From Sordaria brevicollis (Eukaryota > Ascomycota > Sordariomycetes > Sordariales > Sordariaceae): DNA of 64,000 nt. Location of the stretch: NCBI GenBank assembly GCA_033439795.1, contig JAUTDP010000001.1, forward strand, positions 3,224,001 to 3,288,000. Direction: 5' to 3'. The notes beneath the pieces were generated by a model. It saw nothing but the letters and a program-made list of their open reading frames with translations, did not search any database and was not told the origin of the DNA. The stretch's first letter is position 1. Each line of letters opens with the position of its first letter. Both the position numbers and the translations under genes were made by a program. Positions 12,346 to 25,200 of this stretch are shown here, one piece after another.

Positions 12346-12831
12346 TCATCTGGCCACGTTGGTGTTCCTTTCTATCCACCCCAGATTGCAAACTCCATGG
12401 CCACTTCTCATGTTTCGATCATGAGTTTCCTTCCATGAATTCATGTAGAAGCACAGGTTCGTGATGTGATAAAGAGACATAGGAGACGGCTGACTAGCTT
12501 TTAGCGCTGAGTGAACATGGCGGCTGAGGATCCTATCCAGGACCGTTTGCACAGCCTTCTCCACACACTGTGTACAAATTCGCTTCAACTTGGACGCGTG
12601 AGCGTCCAGAATTTTTCTTCTCGTGGAATCTCGGTCGGTGGTTGTCGATATCACTCTCAGCAAAACACCAGCCTTGGATGAAAATTGTAACTCCACAGCA
12701 TATTGTGAACTTTCTGCTTCCAGAATCTCCGGAGATACATGGTTCGAGACGGCGAAGTCTGTCCGTCTTTCCGCTTTCAAGTGGCCGAAAACTGTGACAT
12801 TCTCCAGAAGTGGCAGTCGGTCTCTCATCAA
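12346..12831 (-). CDS. Possible unrecognised protein or exon
   Basis: A 161-codon open frame with protein-like composition. The middle (about residues 10-105) has alternating hydrophobic and charged residues, including a segment KILDAHASKLKRICTQC that could form a helix and is rich in Lys, Arg and Cys. I do not recognise a family. The frame may be one exon of a larger gene or a fragment stranded beside the RIP block that starts 400 bp to its left. An overlapping minus-strand frame (12,533-12,859) covers the same DNA with less protein-like composition. Treat as tentative. Confidence 0.25.
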   Translation of the reverse strand: MMRDRLPLLENVTVFGHLKAERRTDFAVSNHVSPEILEAESSQYAVELQFSSKAGVLLRVISTTTDRDSTRRKILDAHASKLKRICTQCVEKAVQTVLDRILSRHVHSALKASQPSPMSLYHITNLCFYMNSWKETHDRNMRSGHGVCNLGWIERNTNVAR

Positions 12832-14376
12832 ACCAGAAACGGACTGCTCCCGTCACCAATGGGAATCAAGTCAAAAGTCAGGAAAAGGCAAAAGAAGAAG
12901 TGGAACCCCCAACAAAAGAAGCCTGAAACTCTCGGGAAACGTCTCTGCCCAGCACTGCATATCCGTTACTCACTGCAGTAGGTATCAGGCTATGCCGTCA
13001 TGGTATCATCGCAGCAGAAGCAACCTCTTTCAGCGCTACCCTTGGGCTGCAAGGCCCAGAACACAAGCCGGCACTGCAAAAGCCGTCCACACAGCAGAGC
13101 AACATCGGTGCAGCATCGGTGTAGCCGCCGGCGGCAGGGCAGGGCAGGCGAGGCAGGGCAGCGATATCTCTAGGGACGGGCGAGGACCTGAGGATGCGTC
13201 TCAGGTACGGATTTCCGTCCGTCAGTCCCACGACGACCGCCCAACCCGACGGTCCGTTCTCGGGGGGTCCAAGGGGACATCCTTGGATCCTTGCAGTTTT
13301 GTAGGTAAGAATAATTCAATCGAATCGCCCAATTCCCACGGCATCGATGTGGCTATTACAGCCGATTCGCTCTTTGGCTTTTAGGTCGTGCCGCGAACCA
13401 CGCTTTAACATTGATCTTATCGCGACATTTTCATTGGTCGCTTACTTGAAGCTTTTCGTTGAGCCGTCGACATTTTCAGTTTTTTTTGTCTTTCAACGAC
13501 ATGCTGTGTACGTACCGCGTCTTTCCACTCTCCATTCTCACATGGCTTAGGCTTTCTTGTTGAGAAGATTTTTGAGGACTCGTGATCAATTATCTATCAC
13601 AATGCCTTCGATTTTCTCTTTGGGCAGAGTCAAAGGAAAAAAAGACTGTTCGCAAAGATCCACTAACGGAATTGGCGGTAGATCATCGCGAAACATGTTA
13701 GCCAGGCCAAAAGGTTTCCACCACGCCCTTTCACAGAAACCCCTGCATATGGCAGTCCCCTTGTGAGGGCTTGGCGAACACATCCACGCCCTTTTCCCGT
13801 TTTCCTTCCCCAGACTCTGCCATGTCCTCTCTTTGCGCAACCCGCAATTTTTCTCGGCTCCCGTCCCTCCCCGCATTCAGATCACTGCTCCCCATGAACC
13901 CCGGCCTTTCCCGAGATCTTCCCGCAAAGGATGGCAAGTGTGGTTCCTGGCGGTGGTGTGCTGTGGTGCCTGTGATATGTTGCGGGTTCCAACAGCCTCC
14001 CCCCCCTTTTTTTTGTTTTTGTTCTCTTTTTTTTACCTTGCGTCCCTTCAGTACGTAGCATCGTTTCCTTTTCCAACGCTGGCAAGGGACTTTGGAGCCA
14101 AGAAAACCACGTTCCGAAGAGGGACGGGATGACGGGGGACGGAATCAGTAGACAGAGATGTCAAATCATATGCTTTTGTTTTCGTTGTTTTTGGTTGGCT
14201 TTCTCTTTTTTTTTATTGCTTTGCCATGTTCCTTCCTTCCGCTTGCTCGCTCCAATTACAATGGCCAGAAATACGAATTATGTTACAAATAATAATGGTT
14301 ATTTTTTCAGACCGCTCTTCTTGTTCCGGTTTCCCCTTCACAAACTGAAACCTCTTTCCCGTCGTCTAAAATGCCT

Positions 14377-14380
<4 letters not shown>

Positions 14381-14414
<34 letters not shown>
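14381..14414 (+). repeat. 34-base poly(A) tract
   Basis: An uninterrupted run of 34 A residues, followed by GAAGAACACAG. It could be a simple-sequence expansion or the tail of an old retroposed transcript. No target-site duplication or retroposon body was evident around it. Confidence 0.9.
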
Positions 14415-14416
<2 letters not shown>

Positions 14417-15996
14417 AGAACACAGAAAACATGTTCCTCCTGTGGCCGGCGTCTCAGCTTAATTCTTTTGGTTCGCGGCATCCAGTCTGTTTCGCAAAGT
14501 CACTGTGGTAGAGACGTACGTCGGCCCGGTTTAATGTTCATTTTTTCAGTTCCTTTTTCCCACTTGAACTCCGCTCTTGAAACTACTGTATGAACCGGCG
14601 CTGATGTGATGTTGCTCTTCTTCCAAAAAGTACCAAAAAAGCCCCAACACGTACGTAACAAGCGAACTTCCTATCACAAAAAATCACATCACAAACCCAT
14701 TCGACCCAATTGTGGAGTCAAGCAAAACATCCACGAGAATGCCACACGATCTGTGACTCTGGACCGAACTTTCATCTGGAACTGGAACCCATGGAGTCCA
14801 TAATGGATATCACGATGGGGTCCCTGGCATACTAGCAGTGACTACCTCAACTAGTTCTTGCTCTGGAACCTTTTTGGGTAACTCGGTCCGTTCTCTCTCT
14901 CTCGTCTTACAGCGTACGACGACGGTTTGCCGGATACGCTTCCTCCTTTGTATGTGAGAATGGACTCTCGTCATCTCCGTTGCAGTGGCCGAGTCCCTTG
15001 TCATTGACTTTTTCTCTTGTGTTTGCTGCGTTGCCTTTTGGGTGGCAAACGTCTTTCAGAAACGAGCCGTTCGGACGGACTTGCAGTGCTGAGCCGAATG
15101 TCAGTCATCGGGTATGAAAACCTTTTCCCTATCCTTGTTCTCCGGCGTTGCATCCTCACGGTCCGGGTTCATACATAGCCCAACCTCAACACACGAAACC
15201 ACGAACCGAGATTGCGGATGTTCTTGAGCGAAGATCGCAAAGAGATCCGGATTTCATAGGCCAAGAACTCATCGCCATCTTTGCCCTTTTGGGCTTTGTA
15301 GGGGGGAGTCATATCCGGCCCGTCGTATCAGAGACACTGGCCGAATGGAATTTCCTCTGGCCAGCAAACAATCCCATCCCATGTCGATGATGCCTCAAAC
15401 TTGAAATGCAGGTACGGACTGATCAATTTCTTGTGTGCAAGCACAGAGTCCTCGGCCTACAGACCTTGGCATCTGGGGACATTGCGATTGCTGTTCCTGA
15501 TCAGAGGCCTGCAAAGCCACAGCCGAAGGACTGCATGTTCAATACTTACCTTACCCTTGAGGCATCTTGCTAGCTCACGGATCCAGCATGGAACCACAAG
15601 CCACACTACCTAGCATGCAAAGGGAGTGCTTGCCTTTTCTTTCCCGAGGCACAAACCTTCAACCAGCTCCAAGGATTTCGTCGTGCAAGAACGGCAATGC
15701 TTCTCCGAACATCAATTACATATGCTTGTCCATGTGCTTCTTAACAATCTTCTACTGTACAGGTTTCACTAGTATACCGAGCAACACTACCATGTGACTG
15801 ACCTCTTGGACTTCAGTCATCTAAGAACCGTTACTAACTAAATCGGCGGAGAAATGTGACAGAGTCCCTTAGAAAACAGACAACCGAAAAAGGCCTGAAG
15901 AGAAACGAACAAGTATCTAGAAATGTGGACTCACTTTACATGCTTTCACTTGACAAGAATTGTCTCAAACATGGCGATAGGTTTTGGTGAATAACA

Positions 15997-18411
15997 TCAC
16001 TGGTCGTAACAAACGTCCAGAGAACCAAATAAAGAAGGCGGCGCAGCATCTTCTTCATCCTCAACCTCCTCAATAGGGTCGCCGCTGTAGTTCGGTAGTG
16101 CCCGTATATCCGCTCTTCCGTCACGAGCCCGTTTCCTTGGTCTGCCCCTTTTCCGTTTGAGTGTGACCGGGGCAATGGCTGGTGATGGACGGTCGTTGCG
16201 TGCTGGGATAGAATGTTTACCCACAAATGGTCTCGGCGGCGCAAATCGGAACTGTTCCTCCGAATCCGGTGCTCCGATTCGGGACTTCGCTGGTTCAACC
16301 ACAAGAGAGGCATCTCCAGATGTGGCTACCGAAGCCGCTACCGAGGTCGACTCGTCAGGCACGTCTGACATGGTGGTGATCTTGTTCTCTGTCGTCCGAG
16401 ACTCATTGTTGACGGGATTTCTCTCAACACATAGAGACTCCATGACAACACTCCTTCGACTAGTCGCGAGCGGCACATCCCAGGGATCAAAGACATGCTC
16501 CTCCAAGGACGCCGAGGTAGGCTGAGAACTCAATGATGCTGGCTCATGGGTTTTTCTGGCACTTTGGGCTGCAAGTTCGATGGCAAAATCTCCCCTGGAA
16601 GACTTCGTCAGCTCGGCATTGGCGGAGGAAGACGTCCCAGCCATTGCAATGTTGCTCTCTTGCCCAGAATGATCCTCATCTCCGATGGATGGAAGGCTGT
16701 TTTCATTGTGCGGTCTTTTTCTTGAAACCGCATCATGTCTTGCTTCACTGAACGCGTCTCGCTCAAGCTCTTCACTGTCATCATCGCCAAACACGAATGT
16801 CCTCCAAGCATCAATGGGGGCAAGCTGATGTAGTCCGTCTGTGAGTTCACGTGGTGCTGAGACGGTTTGGTTGGAAACAGGGGTTTGGTGACGGTCTCCA
16901 TTGTTCATCCTCTGTTCGGCAACATTCGACGGTGTTTCGAGCAGCACAGAAAATCTCCGGTGTGCAGATGGCGTCGAGTGTTCAACGTTGAAGACTGGTC
17001 TGTCGAAATTAGGAGGCACATTCGAACGTGCATCTGGATCCGATACCTGGACTTCAGGTAGAGTAATGTGACCGTCACGGACGCAACGTTCTTGAGCTGG
17101 TGGTGAATACCGTTCATACCTGGATTCGTGTCTCTCACTCACCCCAGGACTGATTCTGGGCCGAGCTACCAGCTTACGTTGTTCAGAGTTTGTTTGAGCA
17201 CCAGGGGCACTGCTAGACTCTTCCAACCAAGCCTTCCAGATTGAGTTCTCTGCTTTTTGCGATAGTGGGACAGGGGACATTGCCTGTCCAACCTGAGCAA
17301 CATGGCTGGCAATCTTCGCGGAATCCATTGTCCCCGAAGAAAGCAACAAGTGACCTGGTATTGCTCGCCGGGGAACCGGATGAGAAATATTCGGTATCGA
17401 TGTCACAATATGATGTGTATCATCGCTGTCTGTATGCCGTGAAGTTATCTGTGTAGATGAAGGATCTTCGGCGTTTGAGCAAGGTTGTCTTCGGGCTCGC
17501 TTCCGAGGTGGCATATCATTGCGTTCGCGTTCTAGCACAGGAGATTAGTAAACTGCAGTCATACTGTCCTAAGGAAACGACATACCACTGGAGTCTCTCA
17601 TGAAATGTCGACTCCTTTCTGGCCGAGCACCCTGTACCTTATGCGTAAAGCTTCCTCTGCCGAGACTTGAGCTTTCACTTAGCCGCTTTTCTTGACTTCC
17701 GACGCGGATCTGCACATCCGTTCGGCGAAGAGAACGTGGACCTGATGTGATCTTCTGAGGATACAAGGCTGAAATGCTCAGGGGAATCTGCGCGGGCTTC
17801 TCTTTCGTTGCTCTCATATCCCGCGCTGTAGGTACATGCTCCGGTATAGCCTGTGGTTGTTTGTTGACTTGGACAGAGGTACGAATCCGGGTTGCACCCC
17901 AGTCTTTGCTTGCAAGAAGTTTCTGTCTCAACCTCTCAACCTCACCGGCGCTGGTGTCAGACAGGCGAGGCACTGTATCTGTAGAAGCAGCTTTGCCAAC
18001 TTGCTCTTTCAGGAACTGATCGACTGTTGGTAAGAGGTGTTCGGGCTTTGGAGGATTCTCTGCTGTTGGGACACTCGCACCCCATCTCCTTCCCAAATGA
18101 GATGAGCCGTGGGAAGACACATTGTCAGCGTGTAACGCATCAGGAGAAGGCCCTGGTAAAGTTAGGTTTGGTTGAAGGTATGAGACTGGAGGTGGACCAT
18201 TTTTCATAGCCTCTCTCTGCTCAGCTGCTCGAATGTGGGCTTTCGCAAAGTACTCCTTTTGACGTTGCTTGTCCATGTTGGCTTTCCGCAGCTTCCCGCG
18301 ACTATGGCGGTATAAGGTCCCCTCGGTCCAGTTCATCTTGAAGAGCTTGGCAAGTCTTCTGGAAAGGAGTATCGGCTCGCATGATCGTGACCCGGAAGAG
18401 GAGGATTGCAT
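15997..18411 (-). CDS. AT-hook hypothetical protein, two exons
   Basis: Exon 1 is 18411-17586 and exon 2 is 17531-15997. The 54-bp intron (17585-17532) has GTATGT, an ACTAAT branch site and CTAG. The frame joins as ...MRDSS-ERERNDM... and gives 786 residues. Near the C terminus (about 734-743) is KRKRGRPRKR, a GRP-centred AT-hook for minor-groove DNA binding, followed by an acidic run EEVEDEED. Early in exon 2 (about 284) PPRKRARRQP resembles a nuclear localisation signal. The first about 65 residues hold a basic block (RRLAKLFKMNWTEG, then HSRGKLRKANMDKQRQ) that looks folded. The rest is Ser/Pro/Glu-rich and likely disordered. I do not recognise the family; a nuclear chromatin or DNA-repair role is only an inference. 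It shares a 671-bp divergent promoter with the Nit gene. Confidence 0.75.
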
Positions 18412-19082
18412 CGAGCTCGGAAGTTTGTCAAGGAAGAATAAAGATATTTAGAGAGGGGATGGCTTAAGGAAGGTCCATTAAGACTAAGCAGAGAAGTGTG
18501 AAATGAGTGATGAATGCCTCGGGAGTAAGAGTTGTCGAGCCAGTATCGATGCCGTGAGCGTGGTGTTTGGATAATACACTCCTCTCCTGATGTGTGAGAT
18601 GGGACTGAAGCCTGAAGGAGTGGAAAAAGTGGAAGCCTTGTGCCGATAGCTGGGCTCGAAATTATGTCTAGCCCCATATTGAGTATAATAAGGAAGCCGC
18701 GACCGTTGCTATGAAATGAGGTGCTCTTATGTTCCTGCTGTCGTTTGCTCAGGGTGTCCGAATATGGAAAGTGAACTCGGTGTAAGTGGAAGGTACCAAG
18801 GTACATAGAGTGGCGCCTGATCACTAAGTGCACCCCTCCTTGATGGGGCTTCCTGCTGTGGCTCAGTTTTCAGTGGAGGCAGTACCGTACCCCCACCTGC
18901 CCCCACCACAGCCGGCGCGGGGTCACTGCCGCTCGGCATCTGTGGGCCAGCTTCCGTCCAGCTGGGCAGGTCCCGCTGGAAGCTCCAGCAGGGAACACCG
19001 ACATCGCGGAACCCCTCCACTGCTGTCTCATTTCATCCTTTCCTTGCTTTCGTCCCGGCAGCACTGCGATTCGCAAACCATA
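18412..19082. promoter_or_regulatory. Divergent intergenic region between the AT-hook gene and the Nit gene
   Basis: The two flanking genes point away from each other, so this interval must hold both promoters. I see pyrimidine-rich stretches on the plus strand near 18,880-19,070, common just upstream of fungal start sites. I see no clear TATA box or known operator. The open frame upstream of 19,083 in phase with the Nit gene is Pro/Ser-rich and non-conserved in appearance, so I treat it as 5' leader. Confidence 0.5.
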
Positions 19083-20156
19083 ATGCGAGCAACCACTTCG
19101 CGCTCCCTACGAATCTTAACCAGCTCTCTCATCGCAAGCTTCACTCGACCGACAAGCTCAACTTACCACTGCCGCCAGCCACTTTCCGCCCTTCCCACCA
19201 CCGCCCGTCTACTGCTCCATTCTCGGATCCGCAAGATGGCTTCCTCCACCAAGCACCCGATCCTCCTCAAGAAGCCCGTTAAGTTAGCCTGCATCCAGCT
19301 TGCCAGCGGCGCCGACAAGGCCGCCAACCTCTCGCATGCCGCCGACAAGGTGCGCGACGCCGCTTCCGGCGGTGCCAACATTGTCGTTCTGCCCGAATGT
19401 TTCAACTCCCCCTACGGCTGCGACTTCTTCCCCTCGTATGCCGAGCAGCTCCTCCCTTCGCCTCCGCCTGCCGAGCAAAGCCCGTCCTTCCACGCGCTCT
19501 CCGCCATGGCGCGCGATAACGGCATCTACCTGGTGGGCGGATCGATTCCCGAGCTCGCGATTGAGGAGGGTACCAAGGACACGAAGACGTACTACAACAC
19601 TAGCTTGGTCTTCGGCCCTGACGGCAAGTTGCTTGCGTCGCACCGCAAAGTGCACCTGTTCGATATCGATATCCCGGGCAAGATCAAGTTCAAGGAGAGC
19701 GATGTGCTGTCGCCTGGCAACAGCGTGACGCTAGTGGACCTTCCCGACTACGGCCGTATCGCTGTGGCAATTTGCTATGACATTCGGTTCCCTGAGCTGG
19801 CCATGATTGCTGCCCGGAAGGACTGCTTTGCTCTCGTTTACCCGGGCGCATTCAACACCACAACGGGTCCGCTGCACTGGCGCTTGCAGGGACAGGCGAG
19901 GGCCATGGACAACCAGATTTATGTGGCTCTTTGCAGTCCGGCGAGGGATACGAGCGCGGGATACCATGCTTATGGTCACAGCTTGATTGTTGATCCCATG
20001 GCACAAGTACTGGTAGAAGCGGAGGAGAGCGAGGCTATTGTGAGTGCCGAGCTTGACGGGCAAAAGATTGAGGAAGCGAGGTCGGGCATCCCTCTTAGGG
20101 ATCAGCGGAGGTTTGATATCTACCCTGATGTGAGCCAGGCGAAGGTGAGTTCGTGA
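19083..20156 (+). CDS. Nit2/Nit3-type omega-amidase (carbon-nitrogen hydrolase family)
   Basis: Intronless. From the ATG at 19083 it is 357 residues; from the ATG at 19236 it is 306. The nitrilase-superfamily triad is intact: Glu105 (VVLPECFNSPYG), Lys189 (HRKVHLFDIDIPGK) and Cys231 (AICYDIRFPEL), numbered from 19083. The loop VYPGAFNTTTGPLHW and the tail IPLRDQRRFDIY match omega-amidases closely. These hydrolyse alpha-ketoglutaramate and alpha-ketosuccinamate to the 2-oxo acids plus ammonia, a metabolite-repair and glutamine-transaminase salvage role. The first 51 residues (MRATTSRSLRILTSSLIASF...) are rich in Arg, Ser and Thr with no acidic residue, as in a mitochondrial presequence. Starting at 19236 (context CAAGATGG) would give a cytosolic form. 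The frame stays open back to 18828, but that part is not protein-like. It converges with the spermidine synthase gene. Confidence 0.93.
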   Translation: MRATTSRSLRILTSSLIASFTRPTSSTYHCRQPLSALPTTARLLLHSRIRKMASSTKHPILLKKPVKLACIQLASGADKAANLSHAADKVRDAASGGANIVVLPECFNSPYGCDFFPSYAEQLLPSPPPAEQSPSFHALSAMARDNGIYLVGGSIPELAIEEGTKDTKTYYNTSLVFGPDGKLLASHRKVHLFDIDIPGKIKFKESDVLSPGNSVTLVDLPDYGRIAVAICYDIRFPELAMIAARKDCFALVYPGAFNTTTGPLHWRLQGQARAMDNQIYVALCSPARDTSAGYHAYGHSLIVDPMAQVLVEAEESEAIVSAELDGQKIEEARSGIPLRDQRRFDIYPDVSQAKVSS

Positions 20157-20534
20157 ATCGCCGAGCTCTGTCGTGGTGAGTTGATGTGAATGCTACATTT
20201 TGAACATCTGGTCATTCGTATCACAGTCACATCAATTTTCTCAGCTGTACATAAGATTGCGAGGCGAATCCGATATATATTGGTTCAAACTATTCCTCGC
20301 GCGCAGGGTTATACAGGAGGGTGATCGTTTCCAGAATACCCTTTCCCTGCGCTGACGCTGCTATCCTTAATCGTGGCCCAAAAGCACTCGGGAGTTCGCC
20401 AACATATCTCGACTGTTCTCCTGCCCATTCCTGGAAGCTTGTGCTATGCAGCTCCGGCCACGCAGATTCGGCGCCATAACCACGTCATATCGTCATCACC
20501 ATTTTTTTTATTTGTCCTAGTCAAAGCAAGCTCT
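20157..20534. other. Convergent 3' intergenic region
   Basis: This 378-bp interval separates the stop of the plus-strand Nit gene from the stop of the minus-strand spermidine synthase gene. It should hold both 3' UTRs and poly(A) signals. No gene is seen. Confidence 0.6.
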
Positions 20535-22206
<1,672 letters not shown>

Positions 22207-25200
22207 CTTGAAGGATTGATAGAGACCGGTCGACCTGGAGAAGAAGCGGTTGTTGAATTGGCAGGAGGATGTCAGGATTAGAGTCCTGGGAAAGCAGCGA
22301 CGGAGTAGGAAAGCCAGCGTGAAAACTCGATTCCAGTCTCAGTCCCTTCCGTCCCGTCCAGAGAGGAGGGGCCACTGCTCAGTGACCACGCACAATTCGC
22401 ACTCTTTAAAAAGGCTGCCCAATCACACACACCAATCACGCATGTCTCTCCGACAAAAAATTTTCTGGAGCGTCCCCCCTCCTAGCACTACCGCCTATGA
22501 GCGAATAAAAACGTGGTTGACAGTGCAACTGTGGAGAGACATCCGAATGTACACAAGCCGTTGCATTTGGAGAGTGCAGCTGTGCGTGCAGATTTCAATG
22601 TAGAAGCACGTGGAAAACAACTCGGTGGTTGCTAGGAGCAACTGTGGACGTAGAGCACAGGACAGCTTAATCTCAATGCCAAGACGGCGATAACTTCCTG
22701 TTACACCTTGACTACAGCCCAGTTTCTCTCGAGTTTCTTTACACTGCCATTTATACTCGTTCGGGATTACAAAACCTACCATTCATGCTTGAATACCCAA
22801 TTTCAAGCGAGGACATCAATGCGAGATCAGTTGTCCCCTGCAATGAGTTCGGTGTGCTTGCGGCCTTTGGAGTACTGTCCTGGACTCTATACATATACTC
22901 GTCTACCGTAGAAACTCGTAAAACCTAGAATTGTCCTTTTCCCTCAGAAGTCTAGCGTAAGGTCTGTGTAGGGTAATAGGGGCATCCGCATGTAGTCGCA
23001 TATGTGCCCATTACACCCTGCCAGATTAGCATTGTCATAGAAATATCGCCCTCCACCTTAACTGACATACATTTGCAGGTATGAAATGCGGGCCGACAGT
23101 GGCAGTAATTTACTTCTATATGCTAGACTTCAGCACCTTTAGACCTCTGGGACAATTCTAGGTTTCGCGAGTTTCTACGGTAGGCAGATGGTCGATTTTG
23201 TAGACCTGACGAGTACTGAACCAGTGCATCAGTGGGCAACGGTCTTTTCGTTGATAGCTCACCTAGTCTCTTACCGGCACATCATGCACATCATGGACAC
23301 CATGTCAAGCAACTAAATCTACCAAGATCAGATCCATATACGGTACACTGAATCCGGCATGCCGTGGGTTCATCCCGGGAGCTCGGCCGATAAAGACGAG
23401 ACACTCACAGCAGTATCTGGCGAGCATCTTTCCCTTTCCTCCCACAATGGTCCTCGGCTTCGGGCGTAGCGTCACCGCTGGCTAGGACATGGCGCTTGTG
23501 TTATGTACCAGCATCGCTTGCAGACGGTTGGTGAAGTGAGACTATTTGTGTCACATACTCACCATCAGCGGCGGTCAAAACAAGGAAATACCACGAGTCG
23601 ATACCGGAGAGCTAGTTAAGGCTGAAGGACTACATACCTGGGTGATGCGCTGACCAGTTTTTTGGCTTCAGCGCATCTTGAGAAACACTGCCTGCACCCA
23701 ATTGATATCACTTCGGTTGCGGCTGAGAATCGTGGCTTGTGAGATCCGGCATGACTGCGGCGTGAATAGGCGTCGCTATCCCTTGTGCTTGAGGGCTGTT
23801 CTTTCTCTCCTCCACGCTGCAGGCTTCGTTCAGACCCGGTACCCTCCACTGCCGCTTCTACTGTACAGTCCAAAATCTCGATCCTCCGCAATTCGCCAGA
23901 AGAAATTTCACGATAGAGGCTGAACGGAAATTATTCACAGTAGGTATGGTTGCTGATGTCGATCGCATGCATGGATCGGAGCTCGACGAGGATGGGACCA
24001 CGGAGCGAGATAAATGGAGGGCGCAAAGCCCGCGGCGGCCAGCACGTTTCAAGTCGCACAACATTTGATCAGACGCTGCAACCAAGCGAAGGCGAAACCT
24101 CGAGATCCTGGAATTGAGTTAACGAACCAGATCATAATCTCCTACGTATAGCGTGGAAGACGTATTTTTCACAGACAGCACAGTAAAATTGAATGTGTGG
24201 GTTGTACCATGGCTGCGAATTTACAGCTTGCTCCCCACGTGGAGGGGGTGGTGCTTGATTGCCAGATCGGGATATCAATCGACAAAAGTAAGATATGCAG
24301 TCAGGGCGGTGTACGACCAGAGACGTCTCGAAAGGTTATATCAATTCAGGAGGGCATTCTGATCACAACAGAGAAGGAGTTCAAGGGCCAATCCGCTCCA
24401 AATAGAAAAAAGAAAAGTCGATCTGTAGTCATCAGCAAAAGGAGCCGAGGATGCAATTTGTTCAGAGTTCCCCGGGTGAGCCTGGGCCGGTAGAACATTC
24501 TTTGCGGTGTTCGCTGCTGTGAGGTTGTATTACGCTATTAACGGCTCCAGTTGCCCTGGATCCACCGATGCCGATCATCATAACGGCGTCCGGACCCGTT
24601 GTCAACTTCAGAACACGCACGAAGTGGTTCCCCGAACCTGACGGGGCCGGCGAACGGCGAACGTATTGCTTACACTACTATGCTGGAACCGAGTGTAACT
24701 TCATCATCAGAATTTTCTGGCTTCGAAGTCTCGGCATGGCTTTTTCTCCCAGACATCAATGATGGAAAGGAAGAAACCCCAGAGCAATAGTTGCTGACTA
24801 TAGTGGATTGATGGGCTTCACAATGTCAACGTGATATGCCCACATGGCCCCATACTGTCTCCATGTTCGACGCATCGTGATTAAAAAAAAGCCATTGAAC
24901 TGCTCGGTGATTCCGGGGCGACAGTGCTTTCATCTGCTGTTAGGACAATGGGTGGGAGAGTTGGGGGAAGTTTTCCAACTCTACCAGCCTGATAACCATA
25001 CCACAGTCACATCTTCGCTTGGACGCCCGCTTTATGAGAATTGCACCATCACAAATCGAATCTCACCAATTGGACGTTTGAATTTCAATGCCCACTCTCC
25101 TCCGCAAAGTTAGGTCCAATGCCAGACTGCCGGTTATGGATTGCCGATTTTTCAGACGTGCCGGCCTCCTTTTCGAAGAAACTTTACCATGCTCCATGGT

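Larger units (their letters stand above)
11946..15996. other. Gene-poor normal-composition DNA between the left RIP block and the AT-hook gene
   Basis: Composition returns to normal at about 11,945. Only one open frame (12,346-12,831, minus) has protein-like composition and is listed separately. From 13,200 to 15,990 I see homopolymer and pyrimidine runs, including a 34-base A tract, but no frame with a recognisable domain or convincing intron structure. Confidence 0.5.

Noticed and set aside
13100..13170. GGCAGGGCAGG runs
   Set aside because: Low-complexity GC-rich stretch without consistent unit or structure.
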